The notes beneath the pieces are model-generated. The model had not been told where the DNA came from and searched no databases. It was given only the letters and a program-made list of their open reading frames with translations. Below are positions 8,180 through 17,376 of a DNA stretch of 64,000 nucleotides, piece by piece. The position numbers and the translations under genes are program-made. The number at the start of each line of letters is the position of its first letter. Position 1 is the stretch's first letter. Source of the stretch: DALYJJ01 sp033763935 (GTDB lineage: Bacteria; Acidobacteriota; Terriglobia; Bryobacterales; Bryobacteraceae); the NCBI GenBank assembly GCA_033763935.1, contig JANRJO010000053.1:52496-116495 (forward strand), in the 5' to 3' direction.

Positions 8180-10042
8180 CTACCGCACCGCCACCTTCAC
8201 CGGCGGCGCCGCCATCCCGCCAATGCTCAGCACCAGGTCCGCGTCTCCCGCCGGAACGCCCTGCGGCGCCCGGATGTTCACTTGATACACGCCCGCGAAC
8301 GTCGGCGCCAGTCCCGAAAACTCCACCTCGCAAGGGACCCCGCCCAACGTCACCACCGGCCTCTCTGCCGTGCGGGAAAGCGGCGAAAGCGGAGTCGCCG
8401 CGCCGGTCGGCGGCGTATTGCTCACCGCTCCCAGTCCCGCCGCGTAGAAGTACAGGTCGTCGCCCGCCGCCGCGCGGCGTTCCGGTGTCACCAACGTGTT
8501 ATCCCGGTTGAACACCACCACCCCGCGCCCCTCGCGCGCGTACACACCCGGGCTCGCCGCCACCACCGGCACCGTGATCTCCGCGCTCGCCGTCGTTCCA
8601 CGCCGCACCACCACCGTAGCCTGCGACTGCCCCGCCAGTTCGTACGGCGCCTGGAAATTGATCTGCTCGATCCCGTTCACGTAAGCAATGCTGTGCAGCG
8701 GCGCCGTCCGCCCCCCCACCGTGATGCTCACGTTCGAGAGCGATTGCGGCAAAGGAAACCCGGTCGCCGCCACGATCCCCGGCACGTCCACCGCGCCGCT
8801 CACAAACAACGTCGCCAGCGAACCCGGCGTCAGCCCCGACGTCCGGTACGTCGCCGCGTTCGTCATCCCCGCCGCCGTGAACTCCGGCGAAGCGTTACCC
8901 GAAAGAATCGCTATCAGGTCACGCCCGAAGTCGCCCACATAGATCTCCCCCGCCTCGTCCTCCCCGAACGTCGTGATCTGCGCCCCCTGCGGCGCCGTCG
9001 CCAGCAGCTGGTTCACCCACCGGTCCCCTTCCCGCCGCAATCCCCAAATCCGCCTGGTGCAGAAATCGGCATACAGGTACGTGCCCCTGAGGCCGGGCGC
9101 GTTCGATCCGCGATACACATACCCCCCGCTCACCGAGCAGCCCTCCGAACGCCCATACTCGAGCACCGGCAGCGTGAAAGGCGCCTTATCGCAGGTGCCG
9201 ATGTTATTCGGCGCCGTCGCGGAAAAGCACTCCATTCCCTCCATCGCCACCCACCCGTAATTCTCACCGCCCCGGCTCGCCGCCGCCTGTACATTCACCT
9301 CCTCCGCCCGGTTCTGCCCCACGTCCGCGATCCATAGGTCCCCCGTCGTCCGGTCGAACGAAAAACGCCACGGGTTCCTCAGCCCCAGCGCCCAGATCTC
9401 CGGCAGGTACGTCGAATCGTTCCGGAACGGATTCCCCGGCGCCGCCTCCGCCCGCCCCAGATTCGGCTCCACCGCCAGCCGCAGCATCTTGCCCAACCAC
9501 GTTCGCCGGTCCTGTCCCGCCCGCAGCGGGTCGTTCGCGCTCCCTCCGTCGCCCAAGCCGAAATACAGAAAGCCGTCCGGCCCGAACTGAATCTGACCGC
9601 CGTTGTGATTCGAGAACGGCTGATTCTGCGTCAGCAGAATCTGCTCGCTCGAGACATCCGCCTGGTTCGGATCGGCGGCGCTCACCCGGAACCGCGAAAG
9701 CACGCTGTTCCCGCTCAGGTTCGTATAGCTGGCGTAGAAGTATTGCACGTCGCGGAAATTCGCCGGAAACGCCAGCCCCAATAATCCCCGCTCGCTCTCC
9801 GGCCGGCCTTCGGGATGAATCTTCGCCCGTATATCCAGAAACGGCTGCGCCAGCAGCGTACCATCCCGGAATATCCGGACAATTCCGTTCTGCTGCGCGA
9901 AAAATACCCTCCGCGAGCCATCCCGCGGTGCTTGAATATCCGTCGGATTCGTGATGCCCGTGGCGATCGTCGTCAGCCGCACCCCGGCGGTCTGGCCCCA
10001 ACAGATGCTTGCAAAAAAGAGAGTAGCAGCCCAGAAGCGCAT
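8180..10042 (-). CDS. PQQ-type sugar dehydrogenase with Solibacter C-terminal domain
   Basis: 620 residues with a signal peptide (MRFWAATLFFASICWGQ). Residues about 25-390 form a six-bladed glucose/sorbosone dehydrogenase propeller, seen in HNGGQIQFGPDGFLYFGLGDGG, ENYGWVAMEG and CSVSGGYVYRG. These proteins oxidise aldoses outside the cytoplasmic membrane with PQQ. The last 220 residues match the Solibacter-type domain TIGR03437: AAGMTNAATYRTSGLTPGS at its start, then VYQVNIRAPQGVPAGDADL near the end. That domain is a strong lineage marker of unknown role. TAGAAT lies six bases before the ATG inside a CCCCTA-TTC-TAGGGG repeat, consistent with leaderless transcription. A paralog without the extra domain lies just upstream. 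Confidence 0.92.
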   Translation of the reverse strand: MRFWAATLFFASICWGQTAGVRLTTIATGITNPTDIQAPRDGSRRVFFAQQNGIVRIFRDGTLLAQPFLDIRAKIHPEGRPESERGLLGLAFPANFRDVQYFYASYTNLSGNSVLSRFRVSAADPNQADVSSEQILLTQNQPFSNHNGGQIQFGPDGFLYFGLGDGGSANDPLRAGQDRRTWLGKMLRLAVEPNLGRAEAAPGNPFRNDSTYLPEIWALGLRNPWRFSFDRTTGDLWIADVGQNRAEEVNVQAAASRGGENYGWVAMEGMECFSATAPNNIGTCDKAPFTLPVLEYGRSEGCSVSGGYVYRGSNAPGLRGTYLYADFCTRRIWGLRREGDRWVNQLLATAPQGAQITTFGEDEAGEIYVGDFGRDLIAILSGNASPEFTAAGMTNAATYRTSGLTPGSLATLFVSGAVDVPGIVAATGFPLPQSLSNVSITVGGRTAPLHSIAYVNGIEQINFQAPYELAGQSQATVVVRRGTTASAEITVPVVAASPGVYAREGRGVVVFNRDNTLVTPERRAAAGDDLYFYAAGLGAVSNTPPTGAATPLSPLSRTAERPVVTLGGVPCEVEFSGLAPTFAGVYQVNIRAPQGVPAGDADLVLSIGGMAAPPVKVAVR

Positions 10043-10068
10043 TCCCCTATTCTAGGGGCGCACCAGTT

Positions 10069-11280
10069 CTAGCGGCGCACCGGCCTTCCGGGTTGCGGCG
10101 GCCATCCCAGCCCCCGCGGCGCCTCCGCTACCGGCTCCTCTTCCACCCGGTACACCACGCCGCGCCGCCAGTCCGCTACATACAGCTCCCCGTCTGTGTC
10201 CTGCCCGAACGTCGTGATCATCACTCCCGGCACGTTCCCCACCCGGTGGTGTTCCCACGTCTCCCCTTTCAATCGCAGGCCGAAAATCTGCCCTGTGCAG
10301 AAGTCCGCGTACAGATACCAGCCCGCCAACCCAGGGAACTTCGTGCCGCGGTACACATATCCGCCAGACACCGAGCACCCCACCTCGCGGTCGTACTCCA
10401 CCACCGGCATCACGTAGGGCGACGGGTCGCACTCCCCGACGTACCCCGGCGTGTCGGGCGCGAAACACTGCATGCCCTCCATCACGCTCCACCCGTAGTT
10501 CTCCCCTCCCCGGCTTCCTGCGGGCTGGAAGTTCACTTCCTCCGCGCGGTCCTGCCCCACGTCCGCGATATAGAGATCACCCGTCAGCCGGTCAAAGGAA
10601 AACCGCCACGGGTTCCGCAACCCCAGCGCCCAGATCTCCGGACGGTACTGCGGATTCCCTTCAAACGGGTTGCCCGGAGCCGCCTTCGCCTCCGCCGCCC
10701 GGGCACTCACCTCGAAGCGCATCAACTTTCCGAGCAGAGACTGCGGATTCTGCCCGCTTCCCAGCACATCGTTCATGTCCCCGCCGTCACCCACCCCCAG
10801 GTACAGGTAACCGTCCGGCCCGAACTGCAACTGGCCGCCGTTGTGGTTCCAGTGCTCCCGGTGCTCCACGCGGATTACGACCCTTGCGCTGTCCGCCGCC
10901 GCCTCATCCGGGTTGTCCTCCTTCACGCGATACCGCGCCACTACCACGTCCCCTTCGATCTCCGTGTAGCAGATGTAAACCACCCGCGATTGCGCGAAGT
11001 CCGGCGGGAACGCCAGCCCCAGTAGCCCGCGCTCCACCTCCGCCTCCGTCTTGTCGGAGATGTCCAGAAAAGGCTTTTCGAGCAGCGCCCCGTTTCGCAC
11101 CACGCGGATCACGCCCGCCTGCTGCGTGATGAACAGCCGGCCGGAACCGTCGGGGGGAGCTTGAATATCCGTAGGCCTCGTCAGCCCCTCCACATAGGGC
11201 GCCAGCCGTACCGAAGGGATCTGCGGCTTCGCCGGCAATGCGGCAAAGACAATGAGACACAGGCACTGCAACAACTTCAT
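10069..11280 (-). CDS. PQQ-type sugar dehydrogenase (second copy)
   Basis: 403 residues from the ATG at 11280; a TTG at 11298 would add six residues before the signal peptide (MKLLQCLCLIVFAALPAKPQ). It is the same propeller family as its neighbour: HNGGQLQFGPDGYLYLGVGDGG, RNPWRFSFDRLTGDLYIADVGQ and VGCSVSGGYVYRG are near-identical to the other copy, so a tandem duplication is likely. It lacks the TIGR03437 domain and ends in a Pro/Arg-rich tail. It starts 22 bases after the lipid-kinase stop on the same strand and may be cotranscribed with that gene. Expected location is periplasm; substrate is probably an aldose, not determined. Confidence 0.92.
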   Translation of the reverse strand: MKLLQCLCLIVFAALPAKPQIPSVRLAPYVEGLTRPTDIQAPPDGSGRLFITQQAGVIRVVRNGALLEKPFLDISDKTEAEVERGLLGLAFPPDFAQSRVVYICYTEIEGDVVVARYRVKEDNPDEAAADSARVVIRVEHREHWNHNGGQLQFGPDGYLYLGVGDGGDMNDVLGSGQNPQSLLGKLMRFEVSARAAEAKAAPGNPFEGNPQYRPEIWALGLRNPWRFSFDRLTGDLYIADVGQDRAEEVNFQPAGSRGGENYGWSVMEGMQCFAPDTPGYVGECDPSPYVMPVVEYDREVGCSVSGGYVYRGTKFPGLAGWYLYADFCTGQIFGLRLKGETWEHHRVGNVPGVMITTFGQDTDGELYVADWRRGVVYRVEEEPVAEAPRGLGWPPQPGRPVRR

Positions 11281-11302
11281 GTGTTTTGGTCTCGCCAATC
11301 GT

Positions 11303-12181
11303 CTAGGCCCGTGGAACCATCACGAGCAGCCCGCCGGGCACCACTTCCACCTCTACGGGTGTCAGCCCCGACAGTTCTCCGTCGATGACCAGCTTCTGCG
11401 GCGGCGTGGCCGAAATTCGAACTCGATTCGTTCGAAAATGAATCACATTCTCCCGTTCAACCGCCTTCTTTTGTAAGGCGGACCACATTAGATCCAGGAA
11501 CGTGAGAACAGCCTCTATCCGAGTGTCTGCGATACCGACGGTCACGTCAAGCAAACCGTCGTCGGGCACCACTTCCCCGCAGCCCTGGGCAAGAAAAGAC
11601 GTCGCCGGAGCCACGTTGGCTACAGTTACCGCACTTGCGGGTAGCGTATGACTGTAACTTTCCATGTCCAGCGTCACCTCGAACAGCTCCTGCTCTCCCA
11701 GTTGGCGTGCTCCGGCGAGAAAATAGGCCAACGGCCCCCACGATTCTTTTGCCTCCCGGTCCGTCTTCTCCACCGTCTCCGCTTCGAAGCCGATCCCCGC
11801 CAGCAGCGTCATCGGCCGCCCGTTGCACCGCGCCGCATCGATCACCCGCTCTGCCCCCCGGAGCGCCGTCGTACACGCCGCCTCCAGCCCAAGTGGAATC
11901 CCCAGCCCCAGCGCGAACGCGTTCGCCGTTCCCCGCGGCACCACCCCCAGGGCCTGCCCACTTCCAATCAGCAGGTCCGCCACCGCGGAAACTGTCCCGT
12001 CGCCCCCCGCCGCCAGCACCAGTCTCGACCCGCTATCCACCGCCTGCCGCGCCTCCTGCGGCGGATACACCGTCAAGTCCACACCCTCGCCTGCGAATAT
12101 CTCGCGAATGAGCGTCAGGTCTGCGTCCGGATCTCCCGCGCCAGAAGCGGGATTGAATACGATGGCTGCGGATTCAAGCAC
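11303..12181 (-). CDS. Diacylglycerol-kinase-family lipid kinase
   Basis: 292 residues, the usual size for the YegS/BmrU/DgkB group. Motifs are FNPASGAG near residue 9 (phosphate loop), LAAGGDGTVSAVAD near 56 (the GGDGT signature), PRGTANAFALGLG near 82 and the C-terminal IDGEL. These enzymes phosphorylate diacylglycerol or related lipids with ATP at the membrane face. It starts at GTG. The first gene of a likely operon with the sugar dehydrogenase 22 bases downstream. Which lipid it uses cannot be told. Confidence 0.9.
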   Translation of the reverse strand: MLESAAIVFNPASGAGDPDADLTLIREIFAGEGVDLTVYPPQEARQAVDSGSRLVLAAGGDGTVSAVADLLIGSGQALGVVPRGTANAFALGLGIPLGLEAACTTALRGAERVIDAARCNGRPMTLLAGIGFEAETVEKTDREAKESWGPLAYFLAGARQLGEQELFEVTLDMESYSHTLPASAVTVANVAPATSFLAQGCGEVVPDDGLLDVTVGIADTRIEAVLTFLDLMWSALQKKAVERENVIHFRTNRVRISATPPQKLVIDGELSGLTPVEVEVVPGGLLVMVPRA

Positions 12182-12212
12182 TTCCCGGTAGATGGGAGGC
12201 AGGCCCTTCCGG

Positions 12213-12662
12213 TTACACTGCTGCTACGCTGAGATGCCGCCGCTCCGCCCACTCCTGCCCCAGCGCGGCCAGCCGGTCTTCGCCCAAGACCTCGCCCGCC
12301 AGCCCGAACAGCACCCGCTCTTCCACCGCGAAATGCTCCCGCGCCAGCTCCATCGCGTGCTTCAGCAGCCCCCGCGCCTCCCGCACGTTCTCCGCCTCCT
12401 GCAAATGACGCAGCAACCCCCGCAACTCGCGATGCTCCTGGTGCATCGCTTGCAGCGTCTCCGCCAGCCCGGGATGCACTTCGGGAATCATGTCGAACAG
12501 CAGCTCATCCTCCAGGTAGGCATGCGTCAGGATCAGCGATTCCAGCAGCGACCCCGTCTCCCGCAGGTGCCCAAGATCCCAGCCGCTCGAGAACTTCTGA
12601 ATGTGATCAAACACGGTGAGCAGAGCGGCGTGCTCACCGAGCAGGGCATCGATGATGTTCAT
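12213..12662 (-). CDS. Hemerythrin HHE domain protein
   Basis: 149 residues from the ATG at 12662, where the four-helix hemerythrin-like domain begins (MNIIDALLGEHAALLTVFDHI). Upstream in-frame starts at 12689 or 12725 would add a non-helical stretch and are less likely. The metal-binding pattern of an HHE protein is visible: GEHAAL, LTHAYLEDELLF, MHQEHRELRGLL and AREHFAVEERVLF supply the His and Glu ligands for a diiron site. Such proteins bind oxygen or iron or sense redox stress. It is monocistronic and divergent from the exported endonuclease/phosphatase-family gene. Confidence 0.85.
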   Translation of the reverse strand: MNIIDALLGEHAALLTVFDHIQKFSSGWDLGHLRETGSLLESLILTHAYLEDELLFDMIPEVHPGLAETLQAMHQEHRELRGLLRHLQEAENVREARGLLKHAMELAREHFAVEERVLFGLAGEVLGEDRLAALGQEWAERRHLSVAAV

Positions 12663-12765
12663 CTCGAAGTTGCTCGCGCCCCTCATCATGCCAGAAACAG
12701 ACGGCGTTTGACAAGATAATCCCATCCGGTTATCGCCGGTCGCCCGCCCGCGCTACCATGACCGG

Positions 12766-13593
12766 GTGATCCCTCGCGCCATCCCCCTGCTGCTCGCCGT
12801 GCTGCCCTGCCTCGCCGAGACCCTCTCCGTCATGACCTTCAATGTCCGCTTTCCTTCGACCGGCGACGGCCCCGACGTCTGGGAGAATCGCCGCCACCAA
12901 CTCGTCGAAACCATCCGCGAACAGCGCCCCGACCTCATCGGCACCCAGGAACTGTTCCACTCCCAAGGCGAGTTCATCGCCGCCCAACTCCCCGAGTTCG
13001 CCTGGTTCGGCATCGGCCGCCGCGGCGACCGTGCCGACGAACACATGGGCGTCTTCTACCGCAAAGACCGCTTCCGCGTCCTCGAAAGCGGCAACTTCTG
13101 GCTCTCCGAAACTCCCGAGGTCCCCGGCAGCTCCTCCTGGAATATGAGCCTTCCCCGCCTGGTCACCTGGGGCCTCTTCGAATTCCTCGACACCAGCCGC
13201 CGCTTCTACTTCTTCAACACCCACTTCCCCCACCGCGGCCAGGAGGACATGGCCTCCCGCGCCGCCTGCGCCCGCGTCCTCGCCGAACGCCTCGCAAAAT
13301 TGCCCCCCGATGTCCCCATCGTCCTCACCGGCGATTTCAACACCGGCCCCGCCTCCGAACCCTACCGGCTCCTCAACGCCCAACTCACCGACGCCTGGAC
13401 CGCCGCCGCTACCCGCCTCGGCCCCGAAGGCACCTTCCACGGCTTCCGCGGCGTCCCCGGCCCGCAACGCATCGACTGGATCCTCTTCCGCGGCCCCTTC
13501 CGCTCCCTCCTCGCCCAAACCATCACTCGTGCCGAAAACGGCCGCTACCCTTCCGACCACTTCCCGGTCTGGGCCCGCCTCGAATTAAAGTAG
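12766..13593 (+). CDS. Secreted endonuclease/exonuclease/phosphatase family protein
   Basis: 275 residues with a GTG start; TACCAT lies six bases before it. Residues 1-18 are a signal peptide (MIPRAIPLLLAVLPCLA). The EEP fold is seen in SVMTFNVRF, DLIGTQEL (the metal-binding Glu), FFNTHFPH, VLTGDFNTGP (catalytic Asp and Asn) and the closing YPSDHFPVWA (Asp-His pair). Family members cleave DNA, phosphoinositides or other phosphodiesters with magnesium. Export suggests an extracellular substrate. The next three genes on this strand are closely spaced and may be read through from here. Confidence 0.9.
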   Translation: MIPRAIPLLLAVLPCLAETLSVMTFNVRFPSTGDGPDVWENRRHQLVETIREQRPDLIGTQELFHSQGEFIAAQLPEFAWFGIGRRGDRADEHMGVFYRKDRFRVLESGNFWLSETPEVPGSSSWNMSLPRLVTWGLFEFLDTSRRFYFFNTHFPHRGQEDMASRAACARVLAERLAKLPPDVPIVLTGDFNTGPASEPYRLLNAQLTDAWTAAATRLGPEGTFHGFRGVPGPQRIDWILFRGPFRSLLAQTITRAENGRYPSDHFPVWARLELK

Positions 13594-13601
13594 TAGTTTG
13601 C

Positions 13602-14009
13602 ATGCCCAACCCTGACCAACTCCAAATCCTCCTCCGCGACGTCGACCAGTGGAACCAGTGGCGAGCCGCTGACCGCACCCAGGTCCCCGAACTCCGCGGC
13701 GCCGACCTCAGCCGCGCCAACCTCGTCCTCGCCGATCTCTCCCACGCCATCCTCCGCCAGGCCGACCTCACCCTTGCCAACCTCAAGGGCGCCGACCTTC
13801 GCCACGCCGACCTCCGCGATGCCAACCTCATCGGCGCGCGCCTCATCGGCGTCGATTTCGAGGGCGCCGATATCACCGGGGCTGACCTCTCCACGGCCGA
13901 GGACCTCACCGCCGAACAACTCGAACTCACCATCGGCGACGAAACCACCAAACTCCCCGACGGCCTCCAGCGCCCCGCACGCTGGTCTGCTCCGTACGCC
14001 GCCCGCTAG
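13602..14009 (+). CDS. Pentapeptide repeat protein
   Basis: 135 residues. From about residue 30 to 95 there are around twelve A(D/N)LXX-type repeats (for example LRGADLSRANLVLADL and LKGADLRHADLRDANL), which fold as a right-handed quadrilateral beta-helix. The C-terminal TAEQLELTIGDETTKLP is a cap often seen after such repeats. Some pentapeptide proteins mimic DNA and protect gyrase (Qnr-type), but this one is short and its repeats are generic, so no function is assigned. Eight bases follow the endonuclease-family stop, and eight precede the DinB start, so a three-gene operon is likely. Confidence 0.88.
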   Translation: MPNPDQLQILLRDVDQWNQWRAADRTQVPELRGADLSRANLVLADLSHAILRQADLTLANLKGADLRHADLRDANLIGARLIGVDFEGADITGADLSTAEDLTAEQLELTIGDETTKLPDGLQRPARWSAPYAAR

Positions 14010-14017
14010 TACACGCC

Positions 14018-14521
14018 ATGCCCGAAACCCTCCCTGAACCCTGGCTCCGCGGCGCACCCGAAGGACTCCACCCCCTCCTCGCCCCCGTCTTCTTCTCGTT
14101 CACCCAGGCCCGCGAAGACCTCGCCCGCTTTACCGCCGGCCTCTCCACCGGCCAGATGTGGGCGCGCCCCGGCAATACCGGCGCCATTGGCTTCCACATC
14201 CGCCACATCGGCGGCAGCGTGGACCGCCTCCTCACCTACCTTGAGGAGCGTGAAATCTCCCCCGAGCAACTCGCCGTCATGAAGGCCGAACAGGACCCCG
14301 GAGCCTCTCGCGAAGAACTCCTCCAAGCCCTCGAGGCCGCCCTCGCCGCCGCCGAACGCCGCCTGCAAGCCCTCAACCTCTCCGACCCCGCCGCTCCCCG
14401 CTACGTCGGCCGCCGCCGCCTCCCGACATCCGTCATCGGCCTCCTCGTCCACATCGCCGAACACACCCAGCGCCACGTCGGCCAGGCCGTCGCCACTGCC
14501 CGCGTCGTCGCCGCCCCCTAA
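14018..14521 (+). CDS. DinB superfamily protein
   Basis: 167 residues, the standard length for a DinB four-helix bundle. The three metal-ligand His positions are plausible: FHIRHIGGSVDRLLTY near residue 68, then HIAEHTQRHVGQAVA near 150. DinB-like proteins are often thiol-dependent metalloenzymes or damage-inducible proteins, and the exact reaction is unknown. It lies eight bases after the pentapeptide gene. A second, more distant DinB/DUF1572 protein is encoded at 47282-47830 on the other strand. Confidence 0.85.
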   Translation: MPETLPEPWLRGAPEGLHPLLAPVFFSFTQAREDLARFTAGLSTGQMWARPGNTGAIGFHIRHIGGSVDRLLTYLEEREISPEQLAVMKAEQDPGASREELLQALEAALAAAERRLQALNLSDPAAPRYVGRRRLPTSVIGLLVHIAEHTQRHVGQAVATARVVAAP

Positions 14522-14573
14522 GCCCCGTCACACCTTCCTACCGAAACACCCCTCCCTAGCGTCTAACTTCGCC

Positions 14574-15566
14574 ATGGCCCAACCCCTCACTCGCCGCTCC
14601 CTGCTCGCCGCCGCGCCCCTCCTCGCCGCCTCTGCCCAGACCCCGGCCTCCCTCCTCATCGTTGCCAGCAAGGGCAACAACGAAGCCGCCATCGCCGACG
14701 CCGGAACCCTCCAGGTCCTCACCCGCATCACCGTCGGCGACGGCCCCCACGAAGTCGCCCTCTCCCCCGACCGCCGCCTCGCCTATGTCAGCAACTACGC
14801 CCTGGTGAAACCGGGAGCCGGCCTCGTCAAGCCCGGCAACTCGATCTCCGTCATCGACCTCGCCCAACGCAAGGAGATCGAACGGATCGACCTCGGTGTC
14901 TTCCTCATGCCCCACGGCATGGTCGCCCACGGCCCCCATCTCTACTTCACCGCCGAAGCCCAGCGCCTCCTCGCCCGCTACAACGTCGAACAGAAACGCA
15001 TCGATTGGGCCATGGGCACCGGCCTCAACGGCGGCCACATGGTCGTCCTCGCCCCCGACGGCTCCCGCGCCTGGGTCGCCAACATCCCCGAAAACCAGGT
15101 CACCGCCATCGACATCGGCAAGGTCCCCGGCCCCACCAAGGTGAAACACATCGCCGTCGGCAAAGGCCCCGAAGGCATCGGCATCACGCCCCGCGGCAAC
15201 GAAGTCTGGGTCGCCCACCGCGGTGACGGCAAGCTCTCCGTCATCGACACTGCCTCCGACTCAGTCGCCGCCGTCCTCGACGCCGGGAAACTCCCCTACC
15301 GCGTCGCCTTCACGCCCGACGGCCGCCGCGCCCTCGTCGCCGATCCTGTCGCCGGCCACCTCGTCGTCTTCGACGCAGCCAAACGCGAAATCCTCCGCCG
15401 CATCGACACCGGCCAGGGCGTTGCCCAAGGCGTCATCGCACACTCCGACAATCGCCGCGCCTTCGTCGCTGGCGGCTCCACCGTCAAAGCCATCGACCTC
15501 GACCAGGGCCAGGTCATCGGCTCGATGGAAGTCGGTCCCGGCGCCGACGGGATCGCCGTTACCTAG
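14574..15566 (+). CDS. Exported YVTN beta-propeller protein
   Basis: 330 residues. The N-terminus LTRRSLLAAAPLLAAS is a Tat-like signal peptide. The mature protein is made of about seven repeats of the YVTN type, such as VGDGPHEVALSPDRRLAYVSN, VGKGPEGIGITPRGNEVWVA and LPYRVAFTPDGRRALVAD, which form a seven-bladed propeller. Family members are binding or surface proteins and rarely catalytic. Its stop overlaps the stop of the convergent methyltransferase gene by four bases (CTAG). Ligand unknown. Confidence 0.88.
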   Translation: MAQPLTRRSLLAAAPLLAASAQTPASLLIVASKGNNEAAIADAGTLQVLTRITVGDGPHEVALSPDRRLAYVSNYALVKPGAGLVKPGNSISVIDLAQRKEIERIDLGVFLMPHGMVAHGPHLYFTAEAQRLLARYNVEQKRIDWAMGTGLNGGHMVVLAPDGSRAWVANIPENQVTAIDIGKVPGPTKVKHIAVGKGPEGIGITPRGNEVWVAHRGDGKLSVIDTASDSVAAVLDAGKLPYRVAFTPDGRRALVADPVAGHLVVFDAAKREILRRIDTGQGVAQGVIAHSDNRRAFVAGGSTVKAIDLDQGQVIGSMEVGPGADGIAVT

Positions 15567-16288
15567 GCCGGCTTCCGGGCCAAGAACCCCACGTGTGCCC
15601 GCGGAAATGTCGCCTCCCCATACCCGCGCAGCATCTTCACGTGGAATCCCGCCCGTCCCAGTTCCTCGTAAATCTCGCTCCGATCGAACGTCAGCAGCCG
15701 GTGCCGCTCGTCCGTCCGCCGCCACAGCTTCCCCGCGCTGCGGAACGTCGTGATATCCCGCGTCACGATGTGCGTCTCCTCGTCCTCCTCGGCATCCAGC
15801 AGCACCACCCAGCCTTCGCCCTGCCAGTGCCCTCGCCGCCGTTCAGGCTCCAGACCGTGCTCCGCAATGTCGAAGATAAACACTCCCCCCGGCTCCAGCG
15901 CCGCATACACCCTCCGCATCAACCCCACCAGCCGCTTCACGCTGTTGCTCTCGTCGAACAGATAGTTCAGGCACTCGCTGATCGACGTCACCGCCCGGCA
16001 CCTCGGGATCGCCACCTGCAGCAGCGAGCCTTCCACAAACGTCCCGCCCCGCGCCCGCTTCTGCGAGAGCGCGACCATAGCCGCCGATTGGTCGACGCCC
16101 CACACCTCGTATCCCGCCTTAAGCAACTCCTCCGCCCAGATCCCTGTCCCGCATCCCAGGTCCGCCACCAGCCCGTCCTCCACGCCCGCCCTCCGCAGCA
16201 GATGCAGCAAGCCCGGCGCCGCCTGCCGTGCGAAATCACCAAACCCCGCATCGTGGATGTGCGCCAGGTCCGTGTCGTAGCCGTTCAT
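15563..16288 (-). CDS. Class I SAM-dependent methyltransferase
   Basis: 241 residues. Motif I is VADLGCGTGIWAEELLKAGYEVWGVDQS near residue 42, with the acidic Asp after the second strand. Later parts include RCRAVTSISECLNYLF and RVYAALEPGGVFIFDIAE, standard for Methyltransf_25-type enzymes. The C-terminal half has strands like TRDITTFRS and DERHRLLTFDRSEIYEEL seen in methyltransferases of small-molecule pathways. TAGAGT lies eight bases before the ATG. The gene is divergent from the exported hydroxyacid dehydrogenase with 31 bases between starts. Substrate unknown. Confidence 0.88.
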   Translation of the reverse strand: MNGYDTDLAHIHDAGFGDFARQAAPGLLHLLRRAGVEDGLVADLGCGTGIWAEELLKAGYEVWGVDQSAAMVALSQKRARGGTFVEGSLLQVAIPRCRAVTSISECLNYLFDESNSVKRLVGLMRRVYAALEPGGVFIFDIAEHGLEPERRRGHWQGEGWVVLLDAEEDEETHIVTRDITTFRSAGKLWRRTDERHRLLTFDRSEIYEELGRAGFHVKMLRGYGEATFPRAHVGFLARKPA

Positions 16289-16319
16289 TTCCCTTCACTC
16301 TATGCGGTACACTCTCGCC

Positions 16320-17372
16320 ATGTCGATCACCGTGACCCGCCGCCGCGCCCTTCTCTCCACCCTCGCCCTGCCCCTCGCGGCCCAAACACCTGCGCCCCGC
16401 CGCGAGCCCCTCCGCATCGTCTCCCTCACTCCCTTCACCCCCGAGGAAGTGCGCGTCATCCAGACAGCGTCTGCCGGCGTCCCCGTCGAAATCGTCGTCG
16501 TCAAGCGCGATGAACTCCGCGCCCGCCTCCCCGAGACCGAAGTCCTTTACGGCGACGTCCCCGGCAAGGAACTCGACTTCGCCCCCAAGCTCAAGTGGAT
16601 TCAAACCGGAGCCGCCGGCGTCGAATGGATGGACGACGCTTTCCGCAAGAGCCCCGTCCCCGTCACCAACATGGCGCGTGTCTTCGCCCCCGGCATCGCG
16701 GAAACCGGCATCGGCCTGCTGCTTGCCCTCACCCGCCGCATCGGCACCGATTACGCTCGCCAGACGGTGCGCCGCGAATGGAAACCCGTCGGCACCGTCC
16801 GCTCTGCCGACCACATCGAACTCGCCGGCCGTACCATGGCGGTCATCGGCCTCGGCGGCATCGGCTACGAAACGGCTCGCCGCGCCTACTACGGCTTCGA
16901 CATGCGCATCATTGCCACCGACGCCCGCCCCATGCCCAAGCCCCACTTCGTGGACGAGCTGCGAGACCCCTCCTGGTTCCCCGAAATCGTCACCAAGGCC
17001 GACGTCGTCGTCGTCGCCGCGCCCCACACGAAGCAGACCGACAAGATGTTCAACGAAGCCGCCTTCCGTTCCATGAAGAAGACGGCTTACTTCATCGCCC
17101 TCTCCCGCGGCGGCCTCTTCGATGACATGGCCCTCGTACGCGCCCTCAAAGAAGGCTGGATCGCCGGCGCCGGCCTCGACGTCTTCCCCCAGGAACCCAT
17201 CCCCTCCGCCCACCCCATCTTCGATTGCCCCAACGTCGTCATCACTCCCCATACCTCCGGCTGGGGCGAAGAACGCCAGCGCCGCCTCGTCGCTTTCTTC
17301 GCTGAAAACGTCCGCCGCTACACTCGCGGTCTCCCACTGCTCAACGTTGTGGACAAACAGGCGGGATACTAG
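16320..17372 (+). CDS. Exported D-2-hydroxyacid dehydrogenase
   Basis: 350 residues from the ATG at 16320, chosen because TACACT lies six bases before it and because it opens a Tat-like signal (TVTRRRALLSTLALPLAAQ). An ATG at 16302 would add six residues. The NAD site is AVIGLGGIGYETARRAY near residue 180. The catalytic set is present: Arg in ALSRGGLFDD, Glu in GLDVFPQEP and His in TPHTSGWG. These enzymes interconvert 2-oxo and 2-hydroxy acids with NAD(P)H. A Tat signal on a nicotinamide enzyme is unusual but recurs in this genome type. A kinase gene follows five bases after its stop. Confidence 0.88.
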   Translation: MSITVTRRRALLSTLALPLAAQTPAPRREPLRIVSLTPFTPEEVRVIQTASAGVPVEIVVVKRDELRARLPETEVLYGDVPGKELDFAPKLKWIQTGAAGVEWMDDAFRKSPVPVTNMARVFAPGIAETGIGLLLALTRRIGTDYARQTVRREWKPVGTVRSADHIELAGRTMAVIGLGGIGYETARRAYYGFDMRIIATDARPMPKPHFVDELRDPSWFPEIVTKADVVVVAAPHTKQTDKMFNEAAFRSMKKTAYFIALSRGGLFDDMALVRALKEGWIAGAGLDVFPQEPIPSAHPIFDCPNVVITPHTSGWGEERQRRLVAFFAENVRRYTRGLPLLNVVDKQAGY

Positions 17373-17376
17373 AAAC

